From Salisapilia sapeloensis (taxonomy: Eukaryota; Oomycota; Peronosporomycetes; Peronosporales; Salisapiliaceae): 40,874 nt of DNA. Position 1 is the stretch's first letter. The number at the start of each line of letters is the position of its first letter. The stretch lies in the NCBI GenBank assembly GCA_023334545.1, contig JAADVB010000172.1, positions 1 to 40,874 of the forward strand, written 5' to 3'. Below the pieces are notes generated by a model. It saw nothing but the letters and a program-made list of their open reading frames with translations. It did not search any database and was not told the DNA's origin. Positions 28,831-40,000 of the stretch are shown piece by piece. Position numbers and translations under genes: made by a program.

Positions 28831-29165
28831 ACTAAATGAGGAAAGAGTTGTTTTTAGTTTAAAATATGTTTATCTGTTTCGTCAAGCTATTCGCTTTTGA
28901 ATGGTTTTGGCTGGGATGCAAGGCTAAGCTAACCATAAAGCAGTCTGGATTGGCTTCCATTTATGTTCTAGTAATGAAGTTTAAAATTAACTCGGCTATC
29001 TTTGATAGTGTAGCTCCACGCATTTGCTTAGCAATATGTCTACAAAACGAGTTGGAGCAACTATCTAGACGATCCGCTTGCACAATTTGTGTATTCGGCT
29101 TTGGAAAAAATCGATTTAGACCCGCAATACGATATATTGAAGCAAAGCTCACAACAGGAAAAAAT
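28831..29165. other. Spacer between the two tRNA-Pro genes
   Basis: AT-rich, no gene. Open frames crossing it run into the tRNA sequences and are not believable proteins. Confidence 0.4.
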
Positions 29166-29237
29166 GGGCCCAACCGGAGATCGAATCCGGGACCTCTCGC
29201 ACCCAAAGCGAGAATCATACCACTAGACCATTAGGCC
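29166..29237 (-). tRNA. tRNA-Pro (anticodon TGG), copy 2
   Basis: Same 72 bases as copy 1, with different flanks and its own T6 terminator at 29164-29159. Both copies look functional. Confidence 0.93.
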
Positions 29238-29889
29238 ACGACATTGGCTGAAGTAAAATACTTTTTTATAAAATTTTGTACAAGAAAGTTTGCTAGTTGC
29301 CACTCGTCGTCACTGGCCTTGGATTTGGCTTATGCAAGTCGAGAATCACGATTGAAATCGTTTAGGCATATAAAACATTCTTTGCAATATGTCTGCGGCC
29401 GTGGAATCAGGGGTTCATTTGATTCCAACTCAGTTCGATTGATGGCGACTTATCAAGCACTGCCATAGAGGAATGTGATGAAGTGAGTCAGGGATGTTGC
29501 TGTCATTTTGGTTTGGGCTGTAGATGTCAAATGGATTTGTACAACGATTAGAGCGAAGTAGTCGTCTGTAGCATAGTTGTAGAGAAATATGTCGCTATGA
29601 AGACTTCTTTCGATTATAATGTCAGTAACACTCATCACTTGACAAGGTAGATATGAAAGGCCCATACTTGGCATATATCTCAGCTCCAGTGCATCTTCAA
29701 TCCTGTGGGTGCAGCATCAAAGTGACAGTCAATGTGTGTCAAGATAGTCTGGTACATACTGCACCGTTTAAACCATATTAACACGACTCATCCGCATTAA
29801 AGCCCAGCCTTTCACGACAATCACAGTTGCCTTCCCAACGATTTTCCCTTGTTTCTATAGCCTGCTTTTATAGTGTCCTGGAAACGAGG
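29238..29889. other. Gene-poor AT-rich region
   Basis: No gene, RNA or repeat recognised. Confidence 0.35.
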
Positions 29890-30472
29890 TTACCAAAGGG
29901 ACATATAATCAATACGACGACATAGCGCGAATCCTGCGAGGATAGCTGTGGCAAAAAAGAATGCCAGAATAGATTGCATGGCAACCAACCACTTGAGCTT
30001 GCTCCATGTTTACTCGTGCATGAGCGCACTGACTTTAAAATATACAATTAACAATCAGGAATGTACACACGCGCTATGACATGCGGGTTCTTGCGACGTT
30101 GCTGGGTCGTAGACTTCAAGCTGCAACAGAAGATAGAATATTGAACAGTGCGACGAATGGTTCCTTACATGTAGCGCAATACGTCTCGGGCTTTTAGCAA
30201 CTATATTATTGAGCTTAGCTAAAACGCAAGCGCTCCAAAATCTAACTATAGCTTGTCAGACAGCTTCTATTGCTTGATATTGATGGGCTATGCATGAACG
30301 AAACTAACGAATATAAAATTCCTATTTCAGCGTACTGAGACAAACAGTCGATGCGGATGTTGCGTGAATATGTACCATAAAATCTATGCGCTTTATTTGA
30401 AGTTCCAGGTAATTTGGAGAGTATGGTAGCCACAAACTGCTCTAAAATCTTTCGAGCTTGCCTCTCAATCAT
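29890..30472 (-). CDS. Candidate small spliced membrane protein, unrecognised
   Basis: Four exons can be joined in frame: 30472-30376, 30245-30169, 30120-30071 and 30001-29890, about 111 aa. The second intron (30168-30121) is convincing (GTAAGG..TTGCAG, 48 bp); the first (130 bp) and third (69 bp, GAG acceptor) are weaker. The product starts MIERQARKILEQFVATILSK, continues with a basic helix (LAKLNNIVAKSPRRIALH), and ends with one clear transmembrane helix (AMQSILAFFFATAILAGFAL) plus a short positively charged tail CRRIDYMSLW. This reads like a small single-pass protein of mitochondria or ER, but I cannot name a family. The surrounding DNA is AT-rich and the assembly rests on chosen splice sites. 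Confidence 0.3.
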
Positions 30473-32071
30473 GGGTGACTCATGAACTTTGCTTTGGTCT
30501 TGTGACCTTTCGTGCGCATCATCGTCAAGTTAGCTTCAATGCATCTTCAACAAGGCTGATTTTGATTTGGCTAGTACACCACATGAGAGCATTTTAACTC
30601 AGACGTCAGCAATGATAGACTGAAACCATTTGCTGCTACAGAGGGAATCGTCAGTCCGCAGTCAATTGTCTGTAGAGCTCCGGTAGCTTCTCTACATGCA
30701 TAAACATCTCCTCTGATGTGAAAAGGGATTTGTTTCTCTGACCGTTTTGGGTCATTTGGTGAAAGCGAAGCATTCTTCCTGTCAGGTGAGATTGTACGTT
30801 CACATTAAGCGAAAAACAACTCTAGACTGGTGAGTTTTAGCTTTTGTTTTGGATTCACGGTCTAGGATTCATGGTTAACTTCCCGAAGTCGACTCAGATA
30901 TCGTTGACAATTTAGCCTGGTGAGCAGCAAACATAATCGCAGATAATACGGACATAGACGCATGAAGATGCACCCATGAAGTTGGGTGACAAAAAGTACG
31001 AGGCTAGCAGAGTGACGTACAAAGTACTTTTGCCCTTCTATAAGTTATCGCCAATTGGGTTTTACAGAGTTCACATTCGAAATAACTGCATTTCTTTCGC
31101 GAGTAACACAGCGACAGCAAGATTACGTATTAACTAGTATGCAATGGACCATGAACACGTTCTATCAATCTTGCTTTAAACGAAAGAACTTACATGAAAA
31201 GTCATCATTGGAGCACAGAGTACAACTTATAGTTTATATTTATCGAAATGGAGACTCAGAATGCTTATACTACGACTACATTCGTGTTGATGTCGAGAAA
31301 GATCCATTAAACGAAAAGGGCAGTGGATAGCAAATTTTCTTGGATAAGAACAAAATGAATCGTAGACACACTGATCTTTGGAAATCCAGCACTTGCCGTG
31401 CTAAAATACCTTGCAAGTACTGTAATTGACGACAGCACGGTAATATATAACATTGCGTGGGAAAATGTATACACCATGACTGTCGCAACTTTGACCTTTG
31501 CTTGCTCTCTACCATTCGAACTGTACCTTAACTTCTTCTCTATTACTATCGTGTCGAATTTCATGCGTACATCGCTACCAAACTGTCAAACGTCGGCATA
31601 TATCCCGCCATGAGCAAATGGCGGCACTTAGCTCCGTGAGGAACATAATGTCTTTGATAGCAACTTCGATTATAGTCGAAATCAATGTACCATACAACAA
31701 CAACAAACAAAAAACTTCAAGTTATAGTGGATGATCATACTTGTGGTATAAATGAATCGATACCTTAGCTTGCACATCTATTCCGATGCTACATAGTGCT
31801 TTTATGACATTCACGCTTTTACGGAAAGGTAATGTAGCCTACCTTTACATTTAGGGGTGAGCTAAGATAGGACATCCAGTCAAGATCACTTATTTAAAAT
31901 AACTACTATGCCAATCATTCGACCAAATACGAGTATCTACACAAACGTTCGACTCGATGTGAGCGTAACAGTTGCTGAAGTCATACCTGTACTCGAATCA
32001 TAACGACAAAGTGCTTTGATGTTTTATTTTGTTATATTTATAAATATAATTTTTACGCCACTTAAATATGT
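30473..32071. other. Gene-poor AT-rich region
   Basis: Only short frames lacking recognisable motifs. One plus-strand frame near 31055-31330 has no ATG start and matches nothing I know. No repeat boundaries noticed. Confidence 0.35.
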
Positions 32072-32143
32072 GCGCGAGTAGCTCAGTGGTAGAGCATTCG
32101 ATTGCAGCTCGAAGGGTCACTGGTTCAAATCCGGTCTCGCGCT
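32072..32143 (+). tRNA. tRNA-Cys (anticodon GCA)
   Basis: Acceptor GCGCGAG pairs with CTCGCGC, discriminator T (U). The D arm is AGCTCAGTGGTAGAGC, the anticodon arm TTCGA-TTGCAGC-TCGAA with GCA, and the T arm ACTGG-TTCAAAT-CCGGT. T5 terminator at 32147-32151. Confidence 0.95.
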
Positions 32144-32689
32144 TACTTTTTCGCTTTCATTTTTTCCAATTACAAATGCACTTTGGAAGTCGGTGTAACA
32201 TGTGTCTAGCGGATGATACTCAAAAGCAAGTTTTTTTCTACAAGAGATGAGCTGAACCATGGGAGCCGATTATAAATTTACTTGTAAAAGCTCCACTTTT
32301 CATAGAGCCACAAATTTTGGATCGCTATCATGCCATCAATGTTGATTTATGGTTTAACTTGAACTTATCGGGAAAGATATGAGCCATCGCGATACCACAC
32401 GAATCAAGTAGCATTAGTTCAAGGCTGTAGGTGATCTCCTGACGTCGTGCTTTCACTCTACGTACTTATTGGAATCGACGTTAAATTTGCATCTCGTATG
32501 TATTTTCTAGTGCCTTACATGCAAAAGTAATAAAGCAGTTCTACATTTCCAATCAGAGGCTTGCAGCAGTATAAGTTATGACGCAACAGTTTCAGCAAAG
32601 AGTATAATCAGTTTTCAAGGTCAACAGAAAATTGCTACATTCGTAAGAACTTTATATTTATATTTTATAAATATCCTTTCGAACTTCAA
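32144..32689. other. Spacer between tRNA-Cys and tRNA-Arg
   Basis: AT-rich with no gene seen. Confidence 0.4.
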
Positions 32690-32762
32690 GTCCTTGTGGC
32701 CTAATGGATAAGGCATCGCCCTCCGAAGGCGGGGATTGAGGGTTCGAGTCCCTTCAAGGACG
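32690..32762 (+). tRNA. tRNA-Arg (anticodon CCG)
   Basis: 73-nt cloverleaf: acceptor GTCCTTG pairs with CAAGGAC, discriminator G. The D arm is GGCCTAATGGATAAGGC, the anticodon arm TCGCC-CTCCGAA-GGCGG with CCG, and the T arm GAGGG-TTCGAGT-CCCTT. A T5 run follows at 32764-32768. Confidence 0.93.
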
Positions 32763-32763
32763 A

Positions 32764-32789
32764 TTTTTCTTTTCTTTTCTTTTCTTTTT
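32764..32789 (+). repeat. TTTTC pentanucleotide microsatellite
   Basis: About five TTTTC units directly downstream of tRNA-Arg; its first T-run doubles as the pol III terminator. Confidence 0.8.
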
Positions 32790-32933
32790 GCAGTGTATGC
32801 TAGCAGCTCCGAATAATCCACAGCCTGGGTTGCTGCGGCGAGGATTTGGTGAAACCCTACGCTGCTGGTAGATTGTACTATCCACTGAAACCCCTCCATT
32901 ATGAACCTGATTCATGTAAACTTGGGGCACGAC

Positions 32934-33191
32934 CTACCCCATCTCTTCATACAAAAAGTGTCGTAATAGGTCACGCAAAACTTTGATATGCTTAGTAAAA
33001 CCATTTTTACGTCCAATGCCTACGCTTGCCCTGTCTGGAAGCTGACGAGAAAAATCTGTATGGATGATAACGGGCACACACCTGATCACCGTCACGATTT
33101 TACTTTCCACGTGGTAAGCTATGGCTTCCAAGTGTACGGTTTGTAAAAGATCATCAGCGCCTTCTTCAATGTGAGCGCAGCCAGCTCGCAC
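32934..33191 (-). pseudogene. ATG-less protein-like frame, possible gene remnant or exon
   Basis: About 85 codons with balanced, protein-like composition (HLEAIAYHVESKIVTVIRCV, FTKHIKVLRDLLRHFLYEEM). There is no usable ATG: a TGA lies three codons upstream of the first GTG. An ATG in another frame just upstream (minus strand, near 33196) would need a frameshift or a splice. It could be the last exon of a gene, a remnant, or chance. It abuts the GH1 start, leaving almost no room for a promoter of its own. No family recognised. Confidence 0.22.
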
Positions 33192-33195
33192 TAGC

Positions 33196-33206
33196 GTTCA
33201 TTTCCG
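33196..33206 (+). promoter_or_regulatory. Oomycete initiator of the GH1 gene
   Basis: GTTCATTTCCG matches the TCATTYY core and lies only about 5-15 bases before the ATG at 33211, implying a very short 5' leader. Confidence 0.5.
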
Positions 33207-33210
33207 AAAA

Positions 33211-36148
33211 ATGCCGCCGCCGCTAACTGCTATCCTATTCGTGTTGGTGGCTTCTGTCACTTCTGCCCAACGGTGTTTCCCTGACGGCTTCCTCTTCGGT
33301 TCCGCAACGGCCGCTTATCAGGTCGAAGGAGCATGGAATGAAGGTTTGTTTTATTTTGTTTGCATTGGAGTCGAGTTTCTTACGATCTTGTAATCATGAA
33401 GGTGGTCGAGGTATGAGTATTTGGGACGTGAAGTGCCGAAATGATGATACGGTCGAATGTGCCAACGTCGCGGACGATTTCTATCATCGATACCACGATG
33501 ACATTGGGTTAATGAAAGATCTGAACTTGGGAACCTTCCGGTTCTCCGTCTCATGGCCGAGAGTCATGACCTGGAATGCCGAGACGCAGCAAATGGTCCC
33601 GAATGTCGAAGGACTGACGTTCTATCATGCACTCATCGACGACCTCATTGGCAACAACATCATTCCCGTCCTGACCATGTACCACTGGGACCTACCAGAG
33701 GAGCTGAACGAGCTGAGTCCTCCCGGATGGCTCAACGATGGTATCATCGACCACTTCAATGCCTTCGCAGAGCTCTTGTACACTGAATATGGCTCCAAAG
33801 TACCCTACTGGTCTACCTTCAATGAGCCGAGTACCTTCCTCGGCCAAATGTACTCGGACGGCGCGGTTGACAAGTACACTGCTGCCCACAACGTCTTACG
33901 TTCCCATGCCAAGGCAGTGCAATCTTTCCGTGCCTTCCAACAAGAGGGTGTGGTATCAAGTAACGCACGTATTTCCATCGTCCTGAACCAAGACTTTATC
34001 TTGCCACTTGATGAGAACAGTCCAGAGGATGTTGAAGCTGCGGAAGACGCAAATCAGTTCGGACTTGGATGGTACCTCCAACCGATCGTTAGTGGAGAAT
34101 ATCCAACCGTCATGCGTGAGCGTGTCGGGGATCGTCTACCGACGTTCACGGACGAAGAGAAGGAGATGATTGCCGGATCTTACGATCTATTCATGCTCAA
34201 CCACTACGGAGCGAAGCAGGCGACGTACTGCTGGACTGAGCGGTCGACTGTCAATTGTAACGATCTCCCGCCAGGCAATTCTGCTGATTTGGGTGTGGAT
34301 GGATCGCATGTTGTCCCAGGCTCCATCTACTCTGCCACCAATGCACAAGGACAACCTAGCTGCGGCTGGTTCACTGGCTACCCTCCGGCATACTTACTAC
34401 TTCTCAAGTGGATGAACAACTTTGATACGAGTGCCGACATCTTGTTGACCGAGAACGGATTCTGTGGAAACCTAGAAATTGAGTCGCAAGAACAGCTTAA
34501 CTACTATCAGCTCTTTGTCGAACAAGTATACAAGGCAGTGGTGGAAGAGAAGCTTCCGATCATCGGCTACACGGCCTGGTCGCTACTTGACAACTATGAG
34601 TGGGGATCGTTTGAACCGAGGTTTGGACTCTACTACGTTCAGTACGTGGATCAGACGGGAAGCGTCGAAGGGTATACGCCAACGCCGCAGGATCTCGCGA
34701 GAACACCACGCACGGCTGCTAAGTGGTATGGAGCTCTTGCTGGCACTGGATGCTTGGATGATGCGGATACTGCTGTCGGTCAAGGTGGTGCCAAGTCTGG
34801 TAACTTTGAAGAAGAAGGCAGCAACGGGTCTTTCGTTGATGACAGTGAGTCGAATGCTGGTTCCACTGGAGATGGGACATTGGATATGGGAAGTACTGGC
34901 AGCATGCTGCCGGATACAAGTGGAAGCGTTGTAAGCAGTGCTGACGATGCTGATATACCCTCCGATGCTCCCTCTGATAATGGATGGACGGCTAACCAGA
35001 GTACTACTACCAGCGGCAACGGTGAAGACGCTGGCAGCGGAAACGACATACCGTCGGATGCTCCTTCCTCTTCCGAAGGTTGGATGAGCGGCGAGAGTGG
35101 AAGCAGTGAGGACACTACCAATGGAAAAAATATGTCTTCGGATGCTCCAGCGTCCTCGGACGGATGGATGAGTGGCGAGAGTGAAAATGGTGCGGACACT
35201 ACTAGTGAATATGAGATGCCTTCGGATGCTCCTTCCTCTTCTGAAGGATGGATGAACAGCGAGAGTAGCAACGACGAAGATGCCAATGGTGGAGAGGACA
35301 TGGCGTCTGCTACTACATCCCCTGCTGATGGATGGTCATCTGGCGGAGATAACCCAGCAAACATGCCGACAGAGACTCCTACTTCGGACAATGCTAGTGC
35401 GGGTAGTGACTTCTCTGGAAACGCAGCATCCGATACTCCTATCTTCGTTGGAAACAGTGCAAGTGATGAAGAAGGCTTGAGTGCCATCACAGATGACACT
35501 CCTGCCTCCACCCCTGCATCGACACCAGCCTCTACTCCTGCTTCGACTGCTAAGACTACATCGATGCCGTCCGATGGCAGTTGCTATGAAGTCAGTGTGG
35601 AGCAAGATGCAACGTACTGCATTGATGGTCCGATCTGCAGTGGTTCTGGCGCGGAACCGGAAGGCTGGAACTGTCCGACGCAAGGAGCGTCGGCAGTGGC
35701 AGACTGCCACGACCACCTTCCGAGTGCTGCCAATGAAGGATCGTGCATTCTTCCGGCTGATTCCGAGTGTAAACTCATCGATTCTGGTGTCTGGGGCTGC
35801 ACGCTTCCTGGTAATAACCTTGGAGCTCCAAATGTAAATGTTGGCGAAAGTGACAACACGAATGGGGATGATGCCATGAGTGCCGACACGAATATTGGAG
35901 GCAGTGCATACATGAGCGGAAGTACTTCTACGAGCAGTGAAAAGGTTGGAAGCGAAACGAACATGGCTACAACCAATACGGGGACGTCGACTGGAAGCGC
36001 TGGAGCATCCGTCGGCGCGATTGCTGCGATCGCCGCAGTGATTGGCGTTGTCTGCATTGCCGTCGGAACAGTGTTGTACAAGAAGCACAAGAAGTCCTCG
36101 GCACAAACGAATGACGTACTATCGGCGGATATGATTGAGACGCCGTAA
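33211..36148 (+). CDS. Membrane-anchored GH1 beta-glucosidase with Ser/Thr-rich stalk
   Basis: Exons 33211-33343 and 33402-36148; the 58-bp intron splits the conserved WNEGGRGMSIWD segment. A signal peptide (MPPPLTAILFVLVASVTSA) precedes a complete GH1 barrel to about residue 480. The acid/base is Glu186 (STFNEPSTFLG) and the nucleophile Glu395 (LLTENGFCG). These retaining enzymes split beta-glucosides and cello-oligosaccharides. After the barrel come about 270 residues of Ser/Asp/Gly-rich, probably glycosylated stalk, with four degenerate repeats of about 28 aa around SDAPSSSEGWMSGES and four PAST units. Next is an eight-cysteine module (CYEVSVEQDATYCIDGPICS) resembling one I recall from other oomycete extracellular proteins. 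A transmembrane helix near the C-terminus (IAAIAAVIGVVCIAVGTVLY) and a KKHKK stop-transfer tail suggest the enzyme is tethered to the cell surface. Confidence 0.9.
34952..35300 (+). repeat. In-gene tandem repeat of the GH1 stalk, about four units
   Basis: Units starting near 34952, 35045, 35129 and 35213 (84-93 bases apart) each encode an IPSDAPSSSEGWMSGES-like sequence with diverged spacers. A shorter CCTGCATCGACA-like array near 35498-35550 encodes PAST four times. Confidence 0.75.
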
Positions 36149-37068
36149 TTTTCGTTCTTGGTATTCGACCAATCTCTTACGGTGCAGAACGTGCCTTGTT
36201 GCTGTGCGGAGGAAAGCATTGAGGCTGATGATTTTTGCCTTCTTACTTGAAATAAAGAGAAGTTATTTGGCTCCATACACTTATCTTTGAGATATTATCG
36301 CTATATCTACACACATGTTCATGTAGGTATTGAGTAGGCATTTGCTTCTCGCTGCACACTGGCACCATGCATGTAGGTAGAATATTCGAAACAAGCTCTG
36401 GATGGACTATGAAAGCTTCAACTTACGATGAATACAAATCATGTACGCATACGAATTTAAATGCTGCTACCGACTAATGTGTAGAGGAGATGATCAGGTT
36501 CAAAGTATCTTTGAGATTTGGTCCATTACGTTATAACAGTACATGAGTATAGACCAATATCTACACACACTTGATTGTACTAGCAGATACCACAATTAAC
36601 AATCACGACTAGTCGTGCACGACAATGAGAACACCAGGACCATCGAGGCAACTTTAGGAGATAGTCAGTACCGGTAGACGAACGACTTTTTCGTGTTCAT
36701 AAGCTTGAAGCTACGTTGAACGCAAACTCGCTCTGTGCGACAAGTGAGTACTCGACTTTACTCGTACCTCTCCATCCATTCACTACTAACCTAATGCACA
36801 CATACATTGCAGTAACATACACGATCCAATGGCAATATCACTAGTATCCATTCCATACTAAAAGTACTTGCTCTCGTCCAACCAAGCAACTCGTGTACCG
36901 TTAGCTCAAGTCGATGTACCCAACAACAGCTGTGGCATAAGTGTAGCCATTCCTATCGTCTTGAAAAGAAAGTGGCACTTGAATCGGTTTCTCTAACGGC
37001 CAGTGGCACGTCAAGTGATGATCGGTCGATTGTAAGGACTATTTCCTCTCGACCACGAAAGCCACAAG
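36149..37068. other. Intergenic between GH1 and FUSC/EF-hand genes
   Basis: About 0.9 kb without a recognised gene. AATAAAG at 36250-36256 may be a polyadenylation signal for the GH1 gene. The right part presumably holds the promoter of the next gene; no clear initiator seen. Confidence 0.4.
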
Positions 37069-40000
37069 ATGGAAGAGAGCATGTCGTCGCTCACGAATGG
37101 GCTCGTGAGTCCCTTCAAGTGGGCAAAAGATGTCGTGACTGGGTAAATGTGCCTCCTTCCTTCCTCCTCTAGCCGTTTCACTAAAATAGCTCATGCACGA
37201 TTTGCTAGTACGAATGCCGAATACTGGGAGACTACGAATGTGAATGACGGGAATCGCAACAATGATACATTCTATGGATCACTCATGCGTACACCGACGT
37301 TCGATAGCGTCGGAATCAACTTTAATATCGGCATGCAGTCCGAGAAGAAGCACAGCCGGAGGCGGATTCGACCAAGCTTTTTAGCCAATTTAGACATATC
37401 CGTTCGTGTTGGTGTTGCCACCGTCTTGTCCTCCATCATTCAGATGAGGAAAGATCCGTACCACGAGATCGATCCCACTTCGCGTATTCAGCAGTGGTAC
37501 TTCTTCCCAGATTGGTACTACTTGGGTGGTCTCAGCTACTGCGCTGTGGCCATCATCTTTGCTGTCTGCGAGAACTTTGGTGGCACGCTCGCAGAAGTCT
37601 GTCACGCGTTCTTTGGTGTCGGGTTCTCCCTCCTGTACAATATCTTTCTCTTCCGAGTGATTAACGTCGAGCTATATGATCCGAACCAACCGGATCCACA
37701 CGAGGACTACTATCGAGTCGAACGTACGATCACTGGAAATTCTTACTGGGTGAACCAGAGCAACTTTTTCTACGTCCTCCCATGGGTCGTCCTTTTCGTC
37801 ATCCTCGTCGTCGTCCTGCCTCTCCATGCCAGTACGAAGAAGTTCGCGCTAGCCTACGACCTCTTCTTCGCCTTAACCGTTCTCAATCCTTCGGATCCGT
37901 TAAATGGAGATCAGCTCAAGAAAGAAGGCGACTGGTACTTTCACACAGACAACATCCTGCACAACCTCGAGCTCTACTTTGTCGTCGGGGCCGTCGGTTG
38001 GGCACTCTCTCTTCTCATCATGCTCCTTCCTTACCCTCTTTTTGCCATCACAAGCTTGCGTCAGCAGATCGAAGAAGGCTCGTATGAAGTCGTGTCGATT
38101 CTAAACCTCATTGTCGATGCTTACTGCTTTCAACACAAGAGCGGTGCAGCCGTTAAGATCCTCGCTGGAAAGTTAGACCGGATGTTCAAAAGCGCGACGG
38201 CTCGAGAGCAACGTATGAAGCAATTGGTGGATGATGTCTGGTGGGAACAAATCATTGGTCTCAACTACATCCTCAAGTTTAATCAGTCGATGCTCCAAAG
38301 CTACTTGCATCTGTTGTCCACCCTCCTATCCGACCTTCGGTCTCTCTACTTTGCCATGGAACTAGAAACATATAACGGTTTGCATACGAGGTACATGAAG
38401 TCTTTACAGAAGGATCTACACTTGTTACAGCGATACTCGGAAGACAGCTTGCGAGAGATATCGAGTAGTGTCAGTGACTGTGCCTTGACACTTGATCTAA
38501 AGTCCGTGCGAGACTTGACTAAGCACATGGAACGCACGTTGAAACACTTTCGACGGACGAATGATCGTATCCTAGGTGATGAAAACCTGTTCACGAAAGA
38601 CGTCGAGAGCAATTTAGGTCTCAATCTGTTCCTCTTTTCCCTCAATTCCTTCGCAGCATCTCTCACGAGTTTCCAAGACAAGCACAACGCGTCTGACTAT
38701 ACCGTTGAAGGGCGTCTCCAACAGTTCATGCACAGTGCATTTGCTGAATTCACAGACGCGAACCACTACGATAGGCTGCATCTTGTGTCTGCTTTGAAAC
38801 TTACCGTCGCGATATGTGGTGGCATCTTCCTTGCCGTCTACGTCTTCTACTTTGACAGCACAACGCCTGCTGTCGTGGCGTACGTTATGGGCAATCATAT
38901 CGGTGGTGCCTTTAGCGTGACGGTGAATCGAGTGGGTGGCGTCGTGGCTGGATGTGTCATTCCATCCATCCTTCAGTTTTTCATCGCACAGATCTGTTAC
39001 CCTAGGTACTTGAACGACATCTTGATGAACATAGTCCTCTTCGTCTGGGTCACCGCTTCCATGTACGTTCGCTTCTCGAGCGACTACTGGTGGTACGGAG
39101 GTCTTGTCTCGGCCTATGTGGCTGCGATTATCTTCTTAAAGCAGACAGACGTGTGTCTCCCAGGAGGCACGGACAGTCTGGCAGACATCTCTTCTTCGTC
39201 TTACTCTTCCTTAGCTCAGAACTCAGTCGGCATTTTATTATTCATCCTCATGGAACTACTTGTCTTTCCTGAAAGCTCCATGAGTCTTCTCCATAAGAAC
39301 ATCCAACGGACGTTCACGCTCTTACGAGATAGCTTCGACGTCTTATTCACGCACCACTTATCTACTTCCGGAGAGATGAAGCAGGACGATTTGGAAGAAG
39401 TAAGAGAGACGTTGCAGATGACAATGCCAGCACTCTTGGCTGAACAAAAGAGTTTAATCCAGGAAGCAGCGGCGGAACCAGCGCTGTGGAAAGCTGATTT
39501 TTCCAAGGAAAAGTATGAACAGGTCAACGACATGTGCCAACGTCTTTTGAACAATGATAATCTGCTTTATAAGCTCATGCGGTGGTACTCGAAGCGACTG
39601 GAACAGCACAAGATCGACCAGCTAAAGACAGAGGACATTCGAGATCTCCATTGGTCCTTCACGGACGATGAGATTAAGCGGGCAGTCAAGTGGCGGGAGA
39701 CGAGCCAACGGTTCCTAGGATCCGTCAGCGATGCGTTTAATGACTTGAATAGTGTCTTTAGCGAAGACTTTTTATACGCAGAAGCAGATCAGATCGCGGT
39801 GTTTATGCAGATGAAGGAAGCGTTTCGACTTGCAGATAAGAATTGTAGTGGGTCAATTGAAAAGGACGAAGTTGAGAACATGCTGCGGAATATCATGTCT
39901 GTGGTTTCGCAAACTGGAGCAGTCAAAGACGAGCAGGTTGCGGATTACGTCGACAAGTTCATGTCTGTCGTGGATAGAGACAATGACGGACAAGTGTCTT

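Noticed and set aside
28866-29234. Frames on both strands between and across the tRNA-Pro copies
   Set aside because: They run into the tRNA gene and show no family motif; one strand's frame mirrors the other's.
32068-32250. Plus-strand frame reading SSSVVEHSIAARRVTGSNPVSR
   Set aside because: This is the tRNA-Cys gene translated, a well-known annotation artefact.
32764-32789. TTTTC array as a functional element beyond termination
   Set aside because: A simple microsatellite; the first T-run suffices as pol III terminator and nothing else points to a function.
32621-32899. Minus-strand frame reading GTRTLNPRLRRAMPYPLGHK
   Set aside because: It is the reverse complement of tRNA-Arg, another classic artefact.
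34780-36276. Long minus-strand frames opposite the GH1 stalk and C-terminus
   Set aside because: Low-complexity Ser/Pro/Leu shadows of the repetitive stalk; the plus strand has the signal peptide, GH1 active site, Cys module and membrane helix in one frame.
37147-37208. ATG at 37147 as the start of the FUSC/EF-hand protein
   Set aside because: These bases form most of a 66-bp intron with good splice sites; the upstream exon joins in frame and reads better. Not fully excluded without transcripts.
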